From: Neopestalotiopsis rosae
Lineage: Eukaryota > Ascomycota > Sordariomycetes > Amphisphaeriales > Sporocadaceae
Direction: 5' to 3'
Length of the DNA: 64,000 nt
NCBI GenBank assembly: GCA_023078685.1
Contig: JALGAS010000006.1
Coordinates: 1,364,001 to 1,428,000 of the forward strand
The position numbers and the translations under genes were made by a program. Below are positions 1 through 12,171 of this stretch, in pieces (the first letter of the stretch is position 1; the number at the start of each line of letters is the position of its first letter). Below the pieces are notes generated by a model. It was not told the DNA's origin. It did not search any database and worked only from the letters and a program-made list of their open reading frames with translations.

Positions 1-560
1 AGTCGATGGTGTAGGTGTGGAAGTCATCCTGGGGGTTGCTGACGGGGTGGTAGGCACCACGGTCGTAGGTGGTGGTATCTCCCTTGCCGAAGTAGTTGGT
101 CTGGACCTGGGTGGTATCACCACCGAGCCACTCCCAGTCAATCTCGTCAAGATCGTCGGACTGCAGGACGAAGCTGGTAACAACACCCTGACCAGTGCTG
201 GCCTTCAGGGTGATGTCAATCTTGCCGAAGAAGATCCACTTGTTGGTCTGGATGGTGGGAGCCTCGGTCTCCTTGCTGATGCTGAAGACAGCACCCTGAG
301 CGTCATCGTAGGCGATGGTGGTACCCTCGAGCTCCTCGAAAAGGTCGTTGGCGCCCTTGGTGAAGTCAACCGAAACGGTAGTACCCAGAGCAGGGTCATC
401 GGGGCAGGCTGTCGTTGCGTGTTAGTACTTGACTATTCCTCGTGTACAAGTGCCGGCGCTTACTCTTCTCCATGGGGTTGCAGCTGGTGAAGGTCTGAGC
501 AGAGACCAGCTGGGCGGCGATCAGAGCCGCGGCGGCGGTAGAGAAAGTCTTGGAGAACAT
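1..560 (-). CDS. Crh-like GH16 cell-wall chitin-glucan transglycosidase, partial (3' end outside window)
   Basis: Exons are 560-464 and 408-1, continuing beyond the left edge; the intron 463-409 starts GTAAGC, has a TACTAAC branch site and ends CAG. The first about 168 residues are visible. Residues 1-21 look like a signal peptide ending VSA|QT. The motif DEIDWEWLGG gives the GH16 triad: E121 as nucleophile, D123 as helper and E125 as acid/base. The FTSCNPMEK...CPDDPALG start is typical of Crh1/Utr2 proteins, which link chitin to beta-1,6/1,3-glucan at the cell surface and usually carry a GPI anchor; that C-terminal part is not in the window. The start is the only ATG in frame before the signal peptide. 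Family assignment is firm; which paralogue (CrhA-E type) cannot be told from this piece. Confidence 0.93.
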
Positions 561-3500
561 TTTGACGGACGAAAATGTTTTGTCGAGGAAGAAATTCCTA
601 GTAAAGTTTTTGAGGACGTTTGGAAACGGGTGGAGACTGAGAGGAATTATATGCGAGACAAGACGGCAGGCGCGATGCTGTGCTTGTATGTATGCAGGTA
701 GTATATATGAAATAAGAGTGCTTAACGAGAGACACTAAAGGTGGAATAAGAAATAATAGAAAACAGCGTTGGAAGCTGGAACACCACAGCGACCTTGCAG
801 AGGAATGTGCGATAGGAGCGAATGGTGGATGAGGGGAAGGAAGAGAGAAGGGAGGGCATTCATAAAGTTGCGAGGGCGCGTCGATGGTTTTATTTCCTTT
901 TCCCCGTTGGTTTGGTCGGAGGTCTTGGTGTAGGCAGGCAATGGACAGACACATTTGACGGGCGGGCCAGAATTGCGGCGTATGAGCCCTCCGTGCAGCA
1001 TACTACTGTAGATACATGCACTACAGCTGCAGTAGGTACCTACGTGACCATATTGCATGACATTACTACTGTATGTACTACATAGTAGTATGACCCCCAT
1101 GTACGAGGTATCTCTCTCACCTTCAGCCGCCCCAGACCATACCCATCGTACAAGTCGGCCAGGGTCGGTACCTTGCGAGCTAGGCAAGTGTCTAGTGCTG
1201 GATTAGGGCCTCCAGTCTCCTACCTTAACAACTGATTGATCTCATGATTTGCGCGCACTAACCTTTCCCAGAGCAGCTTTAGGCAGGCCCCGGTGGCACT
1301 GCCCGGCTCGGGCCCAGGATGAACGGCCAGTGGGGACTGCCCGTTTGGACAGGGGGGGCCGGGGGATGGTTTGTGCCTGACATGAAAGTAATTCTTCGTG
1401 ATTGACCCTGGTCCATTATTCTTGCCTCTGCTGCTGTTGCTACAGTGCTGCTGTCAGATCCAAGGTCTCATCAGTGGGAACAAGCCCGGAGTTCCATGCC
1501 CTGTCATCCACTCCCACTTGGGAATCACTCCATCGCGGTGGCCGAGAGAAGCGACGTTGCGCTGTACGGGCCTTGAGTTTGGTGATCAATCACTCAATCT
1601 GTTACTTGCCAATGACATGAATCACGAATGTATCATGACTGATGCGCAGTGTGGACCTGCTATTGTGTAATAGGTCTCAGCCTCGGGGCCTTTCACGAGT
1701 TTACCAGAGATCTGCGTGGCTGGTCGCACCATCGGACAAGAGAAAAGGCTGTTGACAATTGTGGTAGGGACCTGCATCTGTCATCTGCAACACTGCCGGT
1801 GCACAACTGAACTTTGTGCTCCCTCACTACAGTGTACCCAGAGTACACCATTCCTTTCCCCCCAAGGCAGCCCAGCAGCCCAGGCGCGCCCAGTCAATCA
1901 AGCCAAGCAGCCAAGAGCAAACAGTCCCCAATAGTTCAGATTTGCTCCTGTGAATTGTCTCGCGACATCACAAAGCCGACAATCGCCCTAGACTCTTCCA
2001 TCTCATCTCTCCAGAAGACCCCATCATCACCGGTCTTGTCCTCCAAACTCGGATAGGGCAAGCCGATTCTACTACTGAATAAGTCTAACTCACCTTAACT
2101 CAGACGCCGCTCATGGCAACAGCGCACAAGAAAGCCTCCCGTTGCTTTTACTATGTACCATTTGGCCCCAGGCACCATCGTGCCACTGAATGCCCCGTTC
2201 CATCGGCTTGGAGCGAATCAAAAGCACGAAGGAGCTGGATCCAATAGGGGTTCAAAACAAGCTTAAGCTGAGCCAAGGACCTCATCTCGCTACTTTGGAC
2301 CAATGGCCCACCCACGCTCATATTCAGCCTGCTCGATGGTTGGTTCAATTGCCAAACTTGGGGGTGTTTTCTGAAGCTGTTGGTTGGACAGTCTGTATTC
2401 CAAACAGCGTTCTTCATCCTACCGCATAAACCTCTCCATGCAGTCATTAATTCTCAAGTCCATGCGCTACGCTGCGGTATATGCAGTCGGGTCACTCTGT
2501 TGAGTTGGTAGCGTTTCAAAACAATGATGAGCCTGCGACTCGCAAGAGGTGAAAAAGCCACTCGAAAGTTGCGAAACGCTGCCAAGCCTTCCACAGCATG
2601 AGATCTGGTTAGGTATGTATGTACGCTGCAGCAGATTTGTGTACCGCTTCCATCGCATTGCCGGATTGCCCGTTGCGCCATGAAACAGACAACGGTCCGT
2701 GGACAAGAATTCTGGTACCATGCCATCTCTATCCGAAAAGTTCCCGCGCAAAACACATGCCCAGTTGCCAGTATAGATGGCTACGCCGCCTCCCATTTAC
2801 GAGGCCAAGGGCGACGGCGATGGCGACGAACCTGACGATGCCAAACCTGGGGGATACGAGACCAGTCATCACTGATCAGTTTCTGGGGCAATGTGATGGA
2901 ACGTTGTCACTTGACTGCGCCGCTAAATGGACTGGACTTATCGGGCCATCCATATCTTTACCCCACCGACTCTTGTATGGCACTGGGCACTGGTGGTGGT
3001 CACTCCAGGGCCCGGCATTCTTAAATCACCGACCGAGGCATTCCACTGCCTGCCATTTGCCAGCCTACCAGACCTACGCTACACTTCGTGTTACATCATG
3101 GGGAATGATTCAGCGTGATGGTGTGGCGGGATGCTGAGCACTTTTGAACGTGGCAGTGCTATTTATGTCTGTCAGTCGGTCAATAACTCGCCAACTATGA
3201 CCTATAGAGTATACTGTGCCGTTCTAGAAGGACTGGCTGTAGCGCTGTCATCCAGCGTGTCGCCCAACCTTGGATGCATACCGTCTTTCCATTGTGCAGT
3301 GCCGCATTTTTACAGCCATACCAGGGCCTTACTTGCCTTATGCGCCAATCTCCGGATCTGCATTCGGACAATAATTCCATGCATATATTTGCATCTTGAA
3401 CCAATCAACCCGAGTCAATCTATGTCATCACACTACACGCGCCGCACAAGAAATCCTCTCTGGCTCTGTACTAAAAGTCAGAATTTCATTAGGTCACTGG

Positions 3501-5416
3501 AAAACGAGATATGACGAGAGAATTGAGAATGCTTTCTTGGGTTGCCGAGCCGAGTGCAGTGGCCACTGAGCGAGCACTGGACTGGCGCGCAAAGAAACCG
3601 TATTTCCCTACAGCAAACTAAAATATTTTCGGGGTGGCTGACTACACTATCGGTCACGAACCGACACCGTAAATCTGGAACTAACAACCCTGGCATCAAG
3701 TGAAATAGCATCATCCACTTTGCATCCACCACACTAAGCTTAAATTTGGATAACTCAGCGTGCCTGTTAGCAGACTTGACATTTGGCCCGAGCATGCTTT
3801 CCCTGGCTTGCCCTGGCCCATGATCATAATTCCTCCATTTTTACGCCGTCTTACACTTGGCTGCGCTTTTCCCACTCGCATCTCTCCGTGCCGTCAACCC
3901 GCTCGGACCTGGGAGGATCCGCAATTACGAGGGAAAAACTGATACGAAATGCTCAGTGCTCACACGGGCAAACTTGTTGACACTTATTATGGAGTCTTTC
4001 TTGTCCTTCTTGGCCTTCTTGCTAAAATTATTGGCACGTGGGCTCGTCGATCATTGGTCGTGTCGTAAACGGGCTTCTCTTGGTGTAGTGTAATCCGACT
4101 TCAACTTTACGATTTTCCCTCTCCTTCCCAAGGCGCCGCTTACTACTGACTCAGCAATATCCACTTGCAATATGATCTCAATGGTGTCCAAGTGCATTTT
4201 CCCACTGCACGCACCTCATCACGACAGTGGTCCCCCCGCGATGCACAGCAGGGCAGGCAAGGTAAAAGGAACAAGGAAATTCTTCAGCACCAATCGGGAT
4301 ATACTTTGATAGACCCTACGCTATAAATTTCGTGTTCAATGGTGGATATATCGGCCGAGATCCGGCATTTGCTAAGGATATTTCATATAACACAGGCGTC
4401 GAAGCGTATCGTATATAAGGCAGAGAATTTACCCCATTCCTTGCTTCGTATACATAGTAAAGGCTGCTGATCTTCATTCTCCATCTTGGTTGCACTGGCC
4501 AAGTGCTACATTCTATTACATATTTTCGCATTTTCATTCTATTGGCTGTACTTCAACAAGCCAGGCGAGTAGACATGTACTCATCGAAAATGGGGCGTAT
4601 GATTCGGCATTTCGTTCAAAGTCCGAATATACACACGTTGGTATAAAAAAAAAGTGTATGAATGAGAATTGAGACGTAGGTACGAGGCATATTTGCCGAG
4701 CCAGCTGAATGGAATGCTCTTTTACCCAGGGCATACATGCACCTCTGATACAGTCCAGCGCTGTTGTCGTGCGGGGGATATATGGTAAGAATCCTCAAGA
4801 ACACACACAGAACGCACTAGTACCTGCCAAAAGACCCTTTCTGCAGGTTGGCTGTTGGCACTACGTACGGCACCTACAGTCTATCGGACCTTACACTTGG
4901 CTGCGTCACAACATAGAATACCAACAAGACTTTGCTCATGAAATTCCGATAATGGTATTCAGAAGGTTGAAACACAATCGTCTTTTTCTGTCGTCTAATG
5001 TTGGCTAAAACCTACCTACCTATGCAACGAGCTCGACGAAATTGACAGGATCACTGGCCAACATCTTTCAAGCTATAGCGAATCCTTTTATCACTAGACA
5101 AAACACGGCTGAGATCCGTTGCAGTTCGGCTGTCAGCCCCCTTTTGTTTGCGGGTTAGACGCAATCCTCCTGGTTTAGCATCAACTACGCAGGTTGCATT
5201 CTAATCCGTGTTCGCATTTTGTGTTCGCATCTTGGCATCTCAAGCTACATGGTGTCAGTCTCCCAACTGTCATTCCAATGAATTCTAGGAGCCTTGGTCG
5301 AGACTGATTCGGTTTCGAAATAGACTGGGCTTTGTGACCGCGTTTTTCGAGAATCGCCTGTACTTCTTTTTCTATCCCTCTGGTTCCCTCAATCCAGGCA
5401 GGCCAACCGCCCCCTC
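561..5416. other. Gene-poor intergenic region, 4.9 kb
   Basis: Open frames here are short, overlap on both strands, have no recognisable domains and are not extended by plausible splicing. The left part must hold the promoter of the Crh-like gene. Visible structure: a cluster of palindromes at about 998-1095, a G/C-rich block at 1345-1372 that could bind a C2H2 repressor such as CreA, and A/T-richer sequence from 3.5 to 5.2 kb. I see no RNA gene or transposon. Confidence 0.6.
998..1095. repeat. Cluster of short palindromes upstream of the Crh-like gene
   Basis: Within about 100 bases there are a perfect 12-base palindrome GTAGGTACCTAC (1032-1043), CTACAGCTGCAGTAG just before it, and a TACTACTG...ACATAGTAGTA inverted pair at the right end. 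They could fold into hairpins or be sites for dimeric regulators. The nearest start codon, of the Crh-like gene, is about 450 bases away. Confidence 0.5.
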
Positions 5417-5797
5417 ATGATGGCGACCTTGAAGAACCTCTCCAATGCCGTGTCCATGACCTTTGGCTTACTGTGCATCACCTCCGCCCTCCCCTTTGTC
5501 GGCATACCCGTGCCCTCGAGATCCTGGGTCACGTACTACGCCGACAAGAACAAGTGGCTGTCGCAGCTCTCCGGGGGCAGACTGTCTCCGCAACAGGCAG
5601 GCTACGCGGGGGCGGTGCTGCGGCTCACGGTCGGGTTCTGCTGCATCCACCCGGCGACGCGCGAGGCGGCGCTCGTCTTGAACGGGCTCGTGGTCTGTCG
5701 CGGTACCATGTTGGCTTACCGCGATGGACGGCCCATGAGGCCGCAGTGGACCATGTTGGGCGCGGTGGCGCTCTGTCTTGTGCTTGGTAGACTATAA
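5417..5797 (+). CDS. Small integral membrane protein of unknown function (126 aa)
   Basis: Single-exon frame of 126 codons, much more G/C-rich at third positions than the flanking DNA, which favours real coding. The product has hydrophobic stretches at roughly residues 12-30, 62-82 and 106-125, joined by a short loop with a WVTYYADKNKWLSQLSGG segment and by an R/P-rich loop near residue 100, so three or four membrane helices are likely. The layout resembles small DoxX/DUF4267-like fungal membrane proteins; that is an impression, not a demonstrated match. Two ATG codons in a row start the frame and the first was chosen. It lies on the same strand as, and about 1.2 kb before, the ABCC transporter gene, with its own stop and A/T-rich 3' region. 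No function can be assigned. Confidence 0.7.
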   Translation: MMATLKNLSNAVSMTFGLLCITSALPFVGIPVPSRSWVTYYADKNKWLSQLSGGRLSPQQAGYAGAVLRLTVGFCCIHPATREAALVLNGLVVCRGTMLAYRDGRPMRPQWTMLGAVALCLVLGRL

Positions 5798-6968
5798 AAG
5801 CAATGGAAATTCTCGAAGACGTTTATGAAGATATACTACAAGTACTTAGCAAATACCGCTGTACCCACGCTGCTATAATATCAGATCTAGGTTTCTTTTA
5901 CAAAAGCTATCTTTCTGTTGGCCTGGCCTCAGAGAAGTCATTATCTTGAGTCTAGATACTGGCTATTCTAGTCAATTTCATATCCTTCAAGCATCTTGAA
6001 CATGGATTATTTCACCGGTGGGATGCTCAATCCAATCGAGAAGGTGCTGGCACTGGTCACTAGTGGCTTCAAGAAGCAGTACGATACCATTTCGAACTGC
6101 GATTGGGAATCAAATGAGGCCGACGCTGTGATTTCCTCCGCTTGACCAACAAATTCGAATAAAAAAGGAGATCATATTGCTGTATTATATTCATCGCATC
6201 ACACTGTTTCTGCCCTCATTCTTATGCTACGGGATCGTTCCTTACAGCCTTCGTATCCGTCAGGATCGGACAGCTAAACACCATGTTGGCAGGGTTTCGA
6301 GATGATCTCTCGCAGTGCTTCTCATTGTCCGCCCTCATATCATATCATCCGTCTTCTGGCGCACTATCCGGCCCCATTACGCGTCGTGTCAACTCCGATA
6401 GGTAATGAGCTGGGACATTGCGGTATTTCGATCGAACAGGCACGGAGAGCCTCGGATGCGAATTCGATTAGAAGTCCCCGGAAATAATGGTTTGTATGTA
6501 ATCCGATCAATTCAATATTCCATGCCTGTCGAGTCACGTCTTTCAGTACAACAGCCCCACCTTGTCTGTTAATTTACAGGCAGTCGCGCACGTATCATGT
6601 TTCAAATTAATTCTTGTACGTGATAACGTGAACACCTCGTTATGGTGGATAATGAACTCCCATATTGTACTCGGGTGTGCTGTATGAGGCTCTAGTGCTC
6701 TAAATCCAGGCACCAACCCCGGATGGTGCGGGCTACTGTAGCGCCCGCTGTGGAGTTGGGTATAGGCGAAGACAAACAGTCATCCTGTGCCTACGCCCGC
6801 ATTTTACATCTCTGGACTCACATCTTGGCTAAACACCATTGTCTCTACATCAAGCTCTGTAGGCATTTCAAAGGGTGTATCATCTTTGGTCAGGGTTTGC
6901 ATCTGTCGAGAGTCTAGAGCTTCCTGGTTTTCGCGAACCAACCTACGACCCACCGCGTCAAGCCCGCC
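5798..6968. other. Intergenic region between membrane-protein gene and ABC transporter
   Basis: A/T-rich stretch serving as 3' region of the upstream gene and promoter/5' leader of the transporter. The only feature inside is the short reading frame at 6002-6145, listed separately. The bases just before the transporter ATG contain CCCGCC followed by ATGG, a good fungal start context. Confidence 0.55.
6002..6145 (+). CDS. Possible small peptide gene (47 aa)
   Basis: An ATG-to-TGA frame of 47 codons in otherwise A/T-rich DNA. It starts MDYFTGGMLNPIEKVLALV and ends in an acidic, serine-rich tail. An amphipathic central segment could form one helix; there is no signal peptide and only one cysteine. 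Codon choice looks more coding-like than the surroundings, but the length is too short to be decisive. It may be a real microprotein, the relic of a longer gene, or chance. Confidence 0.3.
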   Translation: MDYFTGGMLNPIEKVLALVTSGFKKQYDTISNCDWESNEADAVISSA

Positions 6969-9900
6969 ATGGCGGCGCAGTGCGACGACACTTTCGGGCC
7001 TGTAGTGGCCAGCAGCTGTCGCGGAGGCTTCGATTTCACTCTTTTATTCGAGCAGACTGTCTTGGGCATTCTGCCAGCTGGAATCTTTGCCCTCTCTGCC
7101 GCCTGGAGACTCGTGTATCTGGCCCTCCGGAGTACCGGCACCAAGACACGCGCTGGGTCTCTGCGCCTTCTCAAAATTATAGGCTCTACTGTCCTTGCGG
7201 TCCTGCAAGTGTCTCTGATCGTTCTCTGGTGTAACGTGCCACCGGAGGATCGCACGAGAGCTTCAGTACCGTCGGCGGCCCTCAATCTCGTCGCTGCTCT
7301 GGAGCTGTTAGCGCTCACATGGATCGAAGATGTAAGGTCGGTACGACCGTCCTCGCTGCTCAACATCTATCTGATTTTCACCATCTTCTTTGACGCCGTC
7401 CAAGTCAGAACTCTATATCTCCACAGCACCGCCAACAATGCTCTCTCTGCTGTATTCGCCTCGGTCATTGCTCTCAAGGTGGTACTGCTTTTTCTGGAGG
7501 CAGGGCGCAAGACTGCGTATCTCATGCCACGATACAAAAGCCTCCCGCCCGAGTCAACTAGCAGCATCATCAATCGCAGCTTTCTCTGGTGGGTCAATGA
7601 CTTATTCTACAGCGGCCTCCGCTCAGTCCTGACCTCAGACGACCTGTACGTGCTTGATGGCAAATTGGCGTCAGCTTCTTTGCATGCCGACATTGCTCAG
7701 GCCTGGCGGCGCCGAGCGAAGCCGGAGCGCCGCTTCGAGTTCCCGTGGGCAGCATGGCGGGCGTTATGGCGCCCGCTACTTCTGGTCATCTTCCCACGCC
7801 TTTGCATGATTGGGTTTACCTTTGCCCAGCCTTTCCTGATCTCTGCAACACTGAGCTTGCTGTCAGAATCATCTGACCAACAGTCGATTAACGCTGGCTA
7901 TGGAATCATTGGCGCAACTGCTCTTGTGTACCTTGGACTGGCGGTTTCCACTCTGAATTATAATCAGAATCTTTATCGTTTCGTTACCATGTTTCGTGGA
8001 GCTACCATCAGCCTCATATACGAACATGCACTAGCCATTTCTTCGGAAGCCTACGACGAATCTGGAGCGTTGACCTTGATGAGTACAGATGTAGACAGGA
8101 TAATTATATGTCTTATCGACCTCAACGAATGCTGGGCCCGCACCATTAAGGTCATCGTGGGTATAACATTGCTGGCCCTTCAACTTGGATGGGTTTGCAT
8201 TATTCCCATAGTTGTCGTCGTGAGTATGTGGCCGTTTCCCTGCGCTATGATGATGAGGAGACCTTTCAGCTGACTCAATAGTCTCTTTCTTTGGTGCTGC
8301 GAAGATTTCTAGTACCATCGGCGCGCGCCAAAAGACCTGGGTTGATGCTGTGCAAAAGCGCGTCAGCATCACCGCCTCGGTACTGGCTAGCATGAGAACC
8401 GTCAAGATGATGGGGTTGAGCAGAATTCTTACGACCTTGATTCAAAATGAAAGAGTCGAGGAAACGCATCGCATGGCGCACTTCCGTTGGAGCATTGTTG
8501 CACAAAATATGGTGCAGAACCTGCCATGGTTCGTTGCTCCTGCCCTGACGTTTGTTATATATGTCGCACAGGCAAAGGTGCAAGGGAAACCGTCCATAAA
8601 TACGACACAAGCCTTCACTGCTTTGTCAATCATCACTTTACTCACGGCACCCGCTGCTGGGCTCTTGAGCGCCCTCGTTTCGACAGCTGCCAGCGTAGGC
8701 TGTTTTGACAGGATTCAACTCTTCCTCCTCGCTGCTCCCAGAAATGATCAGCGCAGCGCTACAACTTGCTCTACAACTTTGACTTCTGTGGCAGGGCCCG
8801 CAAACTTTCAAGACGGCAACGTTGAAATGACTGACTTCGTGCAGGACAGCTGCAAGAACGGATCGGATCCCACAGTCGCCATTACAGCCACCCGGTTATC
8901 CGTCCGCCCAAATCCTTCCACAGACCTAATTTTGGCTGACATCAATTTTACTATACCTGCCAAGTCTCTCACAATGATCATTGGCCCGGTCGCCTCTGGT
9001 AAGACCACTCTGCTCAGGACTATACTCGGTGAAATCCAACCTGAGGATGGCGGCTCAATTGGCGTCGCAAGTCGTCGGATAGCATATGCTGCCCAAAACC
9101 CTTGGCTCCCCAATACTTCAGTTCGAAATGCTATCATTGGTCCGACGGACATGGAAGTCAAATTCGACCACAGCTGGTATTCCAAAACCATCTATGCTTG
9201 TGCATTGGATCATGACCTTGGCCTTCTGCAGGACGGTGATGAGACTCGTATAGGTGACGCCGGAGCTAGCCTCAGCGGCGGCCAGAAGCATCGGGTTGCA
9301 CTGGCACGCGCTGTTTATTCCCGGGCTCCGATTATACTTCTGGACAATGTGATTGCAGCCTTGGATATAAACACCCAGGCGACTGTCATGAGCCGCCTCT
9401 TTGGAGAGTCAGGGCTACTGCGGAGGTCTGATACCACAGTTGTATTCATAGTGAACACTTGTAGGTTTCATTGTTTCCACACTTGAATAGCCTTTGTGGG
9501 TGATCTGGGAAGTCTAACACAACTCTCTAGCTCGGTTCCTCAAATATGCGGACAAGATTCTTATTCTCGCCGACGGACGAATTGAAGACGGTGGTACACA
9601 CGGGAATGCCGTTAGCAGAGGACTGGAAGATGTGCTGCACTTAGCTCATAACTCCGACGTACAACCTCAAAGTGTAGTGGAGGCCCCAACTGCAAAGCAG
9701 ACAGCTGCTCTGGTAGCAAAGGCCAACCAGCGGGATGACCTCGCCAGAGCATCTGGTGATATGAAACTTTACGGCTACTATTTCAAATCCGTTGGCGTGT
9801 TTCCGATCTGCATATTCGTTGCTTTCGTCATCATGAACGTTTTCTGCAATAGCTTTGGGCGTAAGTATTTTCTGTTGTGATCAAATATTGTGTGGAAAGA

Positions 9901-11952
9901 CGAGATCATGCTAACCACGAGCAGAAATCTGGCTTCATTGGTGGACCGATAAAGGCGGTGGCCAAACGGCATTACATATGAGCGTATATCTCGCCCTAGC
10001 AGTGTTAGCAATTGTTGGAATGGGAGGCTATGTATAGTATGTCAACCTCACAGATCCTCTGAGGATTATCGACTAACATGATAATCACAGTGCCACACTT
10101 ATAGTGATTGGTCCCTCTACTGCGCGGAAATTTCACGAGAGGCTGCTAAATGTCGTGATGAGGTATGTTCGAGGCCTTTGTCATGATTTGATGTTGGCAT
10201 ACTTATACGTGCGCCAGGGCCCCTCAATCCTTTTTCTCAGAAACGGACAACGGCTCTATATTAAATCGGTTCAGTCAAGACATGACCATCATTGAGGGTC
10301 AATTGCCAACCGGCGTCCTCGTCACAGTGTCAAGTATGTCGTATTGCCAGTCTATGGAAATGATTCTCTAACCATTCGTCACAGACTTGTTTGCATGCAT
10401 ATCCTGTGCAGCTCTAGTTGCCACTGGCTCCTCATACATGGCGATCAGTGTCCCTTTACTTATTGTTGCCGTCTGGGCTATTCAGCACGTCTACCTTCGC
10501 ACCTCTCGCCAGCTACGGCTCCTGGATCTCGAGGCTCGAAGCCCCTTATTGTCTCATTTCATGGAGAGCTTGGCGGGCTTGGTCACCATTAGAGCGTTCG
10601 GCTGGGAACAGTCATTAATGGAGCAGCACTACAAAAAGCTCGATCACTCCCAGCGGCCATACTATTTACTATATTGTATTCAGAGATGGCTCAACCTTGT
10701 CTTGGACCTTATCGTCGGTGCCGAAGCAGTTCTTGTTGTTGGCCTTGCTGTCTGGCTACGAAGCTCTACCAGCGTGGGCCTGCTTGGCGTATCCTTGAAC
10801 AATGTTTTATGTAAGTCTGTTCAGCAGCGCGTGTTACCTACCTCGGTGAAACGGAGCATCAGCTAACGTCTCTCTAAACTCTAGCCTTCAGTGCATCGCT
10901 ATCATCGTTAGTGTCGGGCTGGACGATGCTGGAAACCTCTCTTGGTTCGATCGCAAGACTGCGAGACTTTGAGGCCACTGTTGAACCAGAGGATGGCATT
11001 CAGCAGACTCGCCAACAGCCCTCAAACTGGCCGGAGTCCGGCAGAATAGAATTTCGCAATGTTACGGCCTCCTATGGGTAAGATTATTCACCGATATTCA
11101 TTTCTGAATCATAAATCTTCTCATGTGGCTGACTATAACTCTTTAGCCACGGTCTCCCAGGAATCCAGGAAATTAATCTGAACATTGAGCCTGGGCAGAA
11201 AATAGGAATTTGTGGACGTACAGGAAGGTCAGTCCGAAAGCTTTCAAATGAGTCCACTTCATGTTTCATCTATAGCACCACGCAAAGGCAAAGCTACCGA
11301 GCTAACATACCACGATAGCGGTAAAAGCTCCCTTGTTTCAACTCTTGTACGGCTCCTCAAAGTCAACACTGGGACTGTTCTCATTGACAACATTGACTTG
11401 GCCACTGTATCCGGCGATATCCTCCGCGAGCGCTTATTCGTCATTCCCCAAGAGTCGTTGACTCTCTCCAGCACCCTTCGCCGCAATCTCGATCCACAGA
11501 ACACCGCCACCGACGCGGATCTGACTACCGCCCTTATCCGCGTTGGTCTGCACGACCTCCTTGCAGTCTCCCGTGGTCTCGACGCCGATGTTAGCGCCAC
11601 GACACTGTCCGCGGGCCAACAACAGCTTCTGGCGCTCGCGCGACTGCTGTTGAAGAAGGGCATGGGGATGGAAGGAAAGGATCGGGGCATTCTGTTGCTC
11701 GACGAGGCGACTAGTCATGTGGACCAGGAGGCTGAAAGAGTGCTGCAGCGGGTTGTGAGGGAAGAGTTCGCTGGGTTTACCGTGATAGCGGTAGCGCATC
11801 GACTGAACACAATTTTAGATTCGGATGTTGTCATTGTTATGGACGCGGGCATGATAGTGGAAGTTGGGCCGCCTAGGGAGTTGATTGAGAAAGGCCAGTG
11901 GTTTGCGCAGCTTGTCCAAGCCGACAGTGGAGCTGAGATGCCTACCATCTAA
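6969..11952 (+). CDS. ABC transporter, ABCC/MRP-type full transporter (1465 aa, 10 exons)
   Basis: Exons 6969-8223, 8282-9460, 9531-9860, 9925-10036, 10091-10162, 10218-10333, 10385-10810, 10885-11077, 11147-11227 and 11319-11952 join in frame to 1465 residues. Order: an N-terminal set of membrane helices (residues about 25-190), TMD1, NBD1, TMD2, NBD2, the layout of fungal ABCC multidrug or conjugate exporters of the plasma or vacuolar membrane. NBD1 has Walker A GPVASGKTT (K659) and signature LSGGQ (749-753), but Walker B reads LLDN (D773, N774) and the switch histidine is Asn810. NBD2 is complete: Walker A GRTGSGKSS (K1257), signature LSAGQ (1351-1355), D1383/E1384 and H1415. The substrate is unknown. 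Most donors are GTANGT; the one before exon 10 is GTCAGT. The intron inside Walker A of NBD2 is needed to restore the motif, which strongly supports the model. Confidence 0.95.
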
Positions 11953-12171
11953 TGAAGAGTAGAGGGCAGGTCAGTGGAGAGTACCTGCTTAACGTCTCTT
12001 TCTAGCAGCATACCCGGATATGATATATCATCTATGGTGTACAATCTGAAGGCCGAGAGACATGGAAGATATGGTTATGTAGGTGGCTTTCTATTAGCCA
12101 GCAGATGACCTGCAGTACATAGATACCTCCAGACTTATGACACCCGGTATAGTGAAAGATGGGTCAAGGTT

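Noticed and set aside
2619..3137. A 172-codon open frame on the + strand in the left gene-poor region
   Set aside because: No domain, composition like random translation, many Cys/His/Trp scattered without pattern, overlapping frames on both strands; no splice extension improves it.
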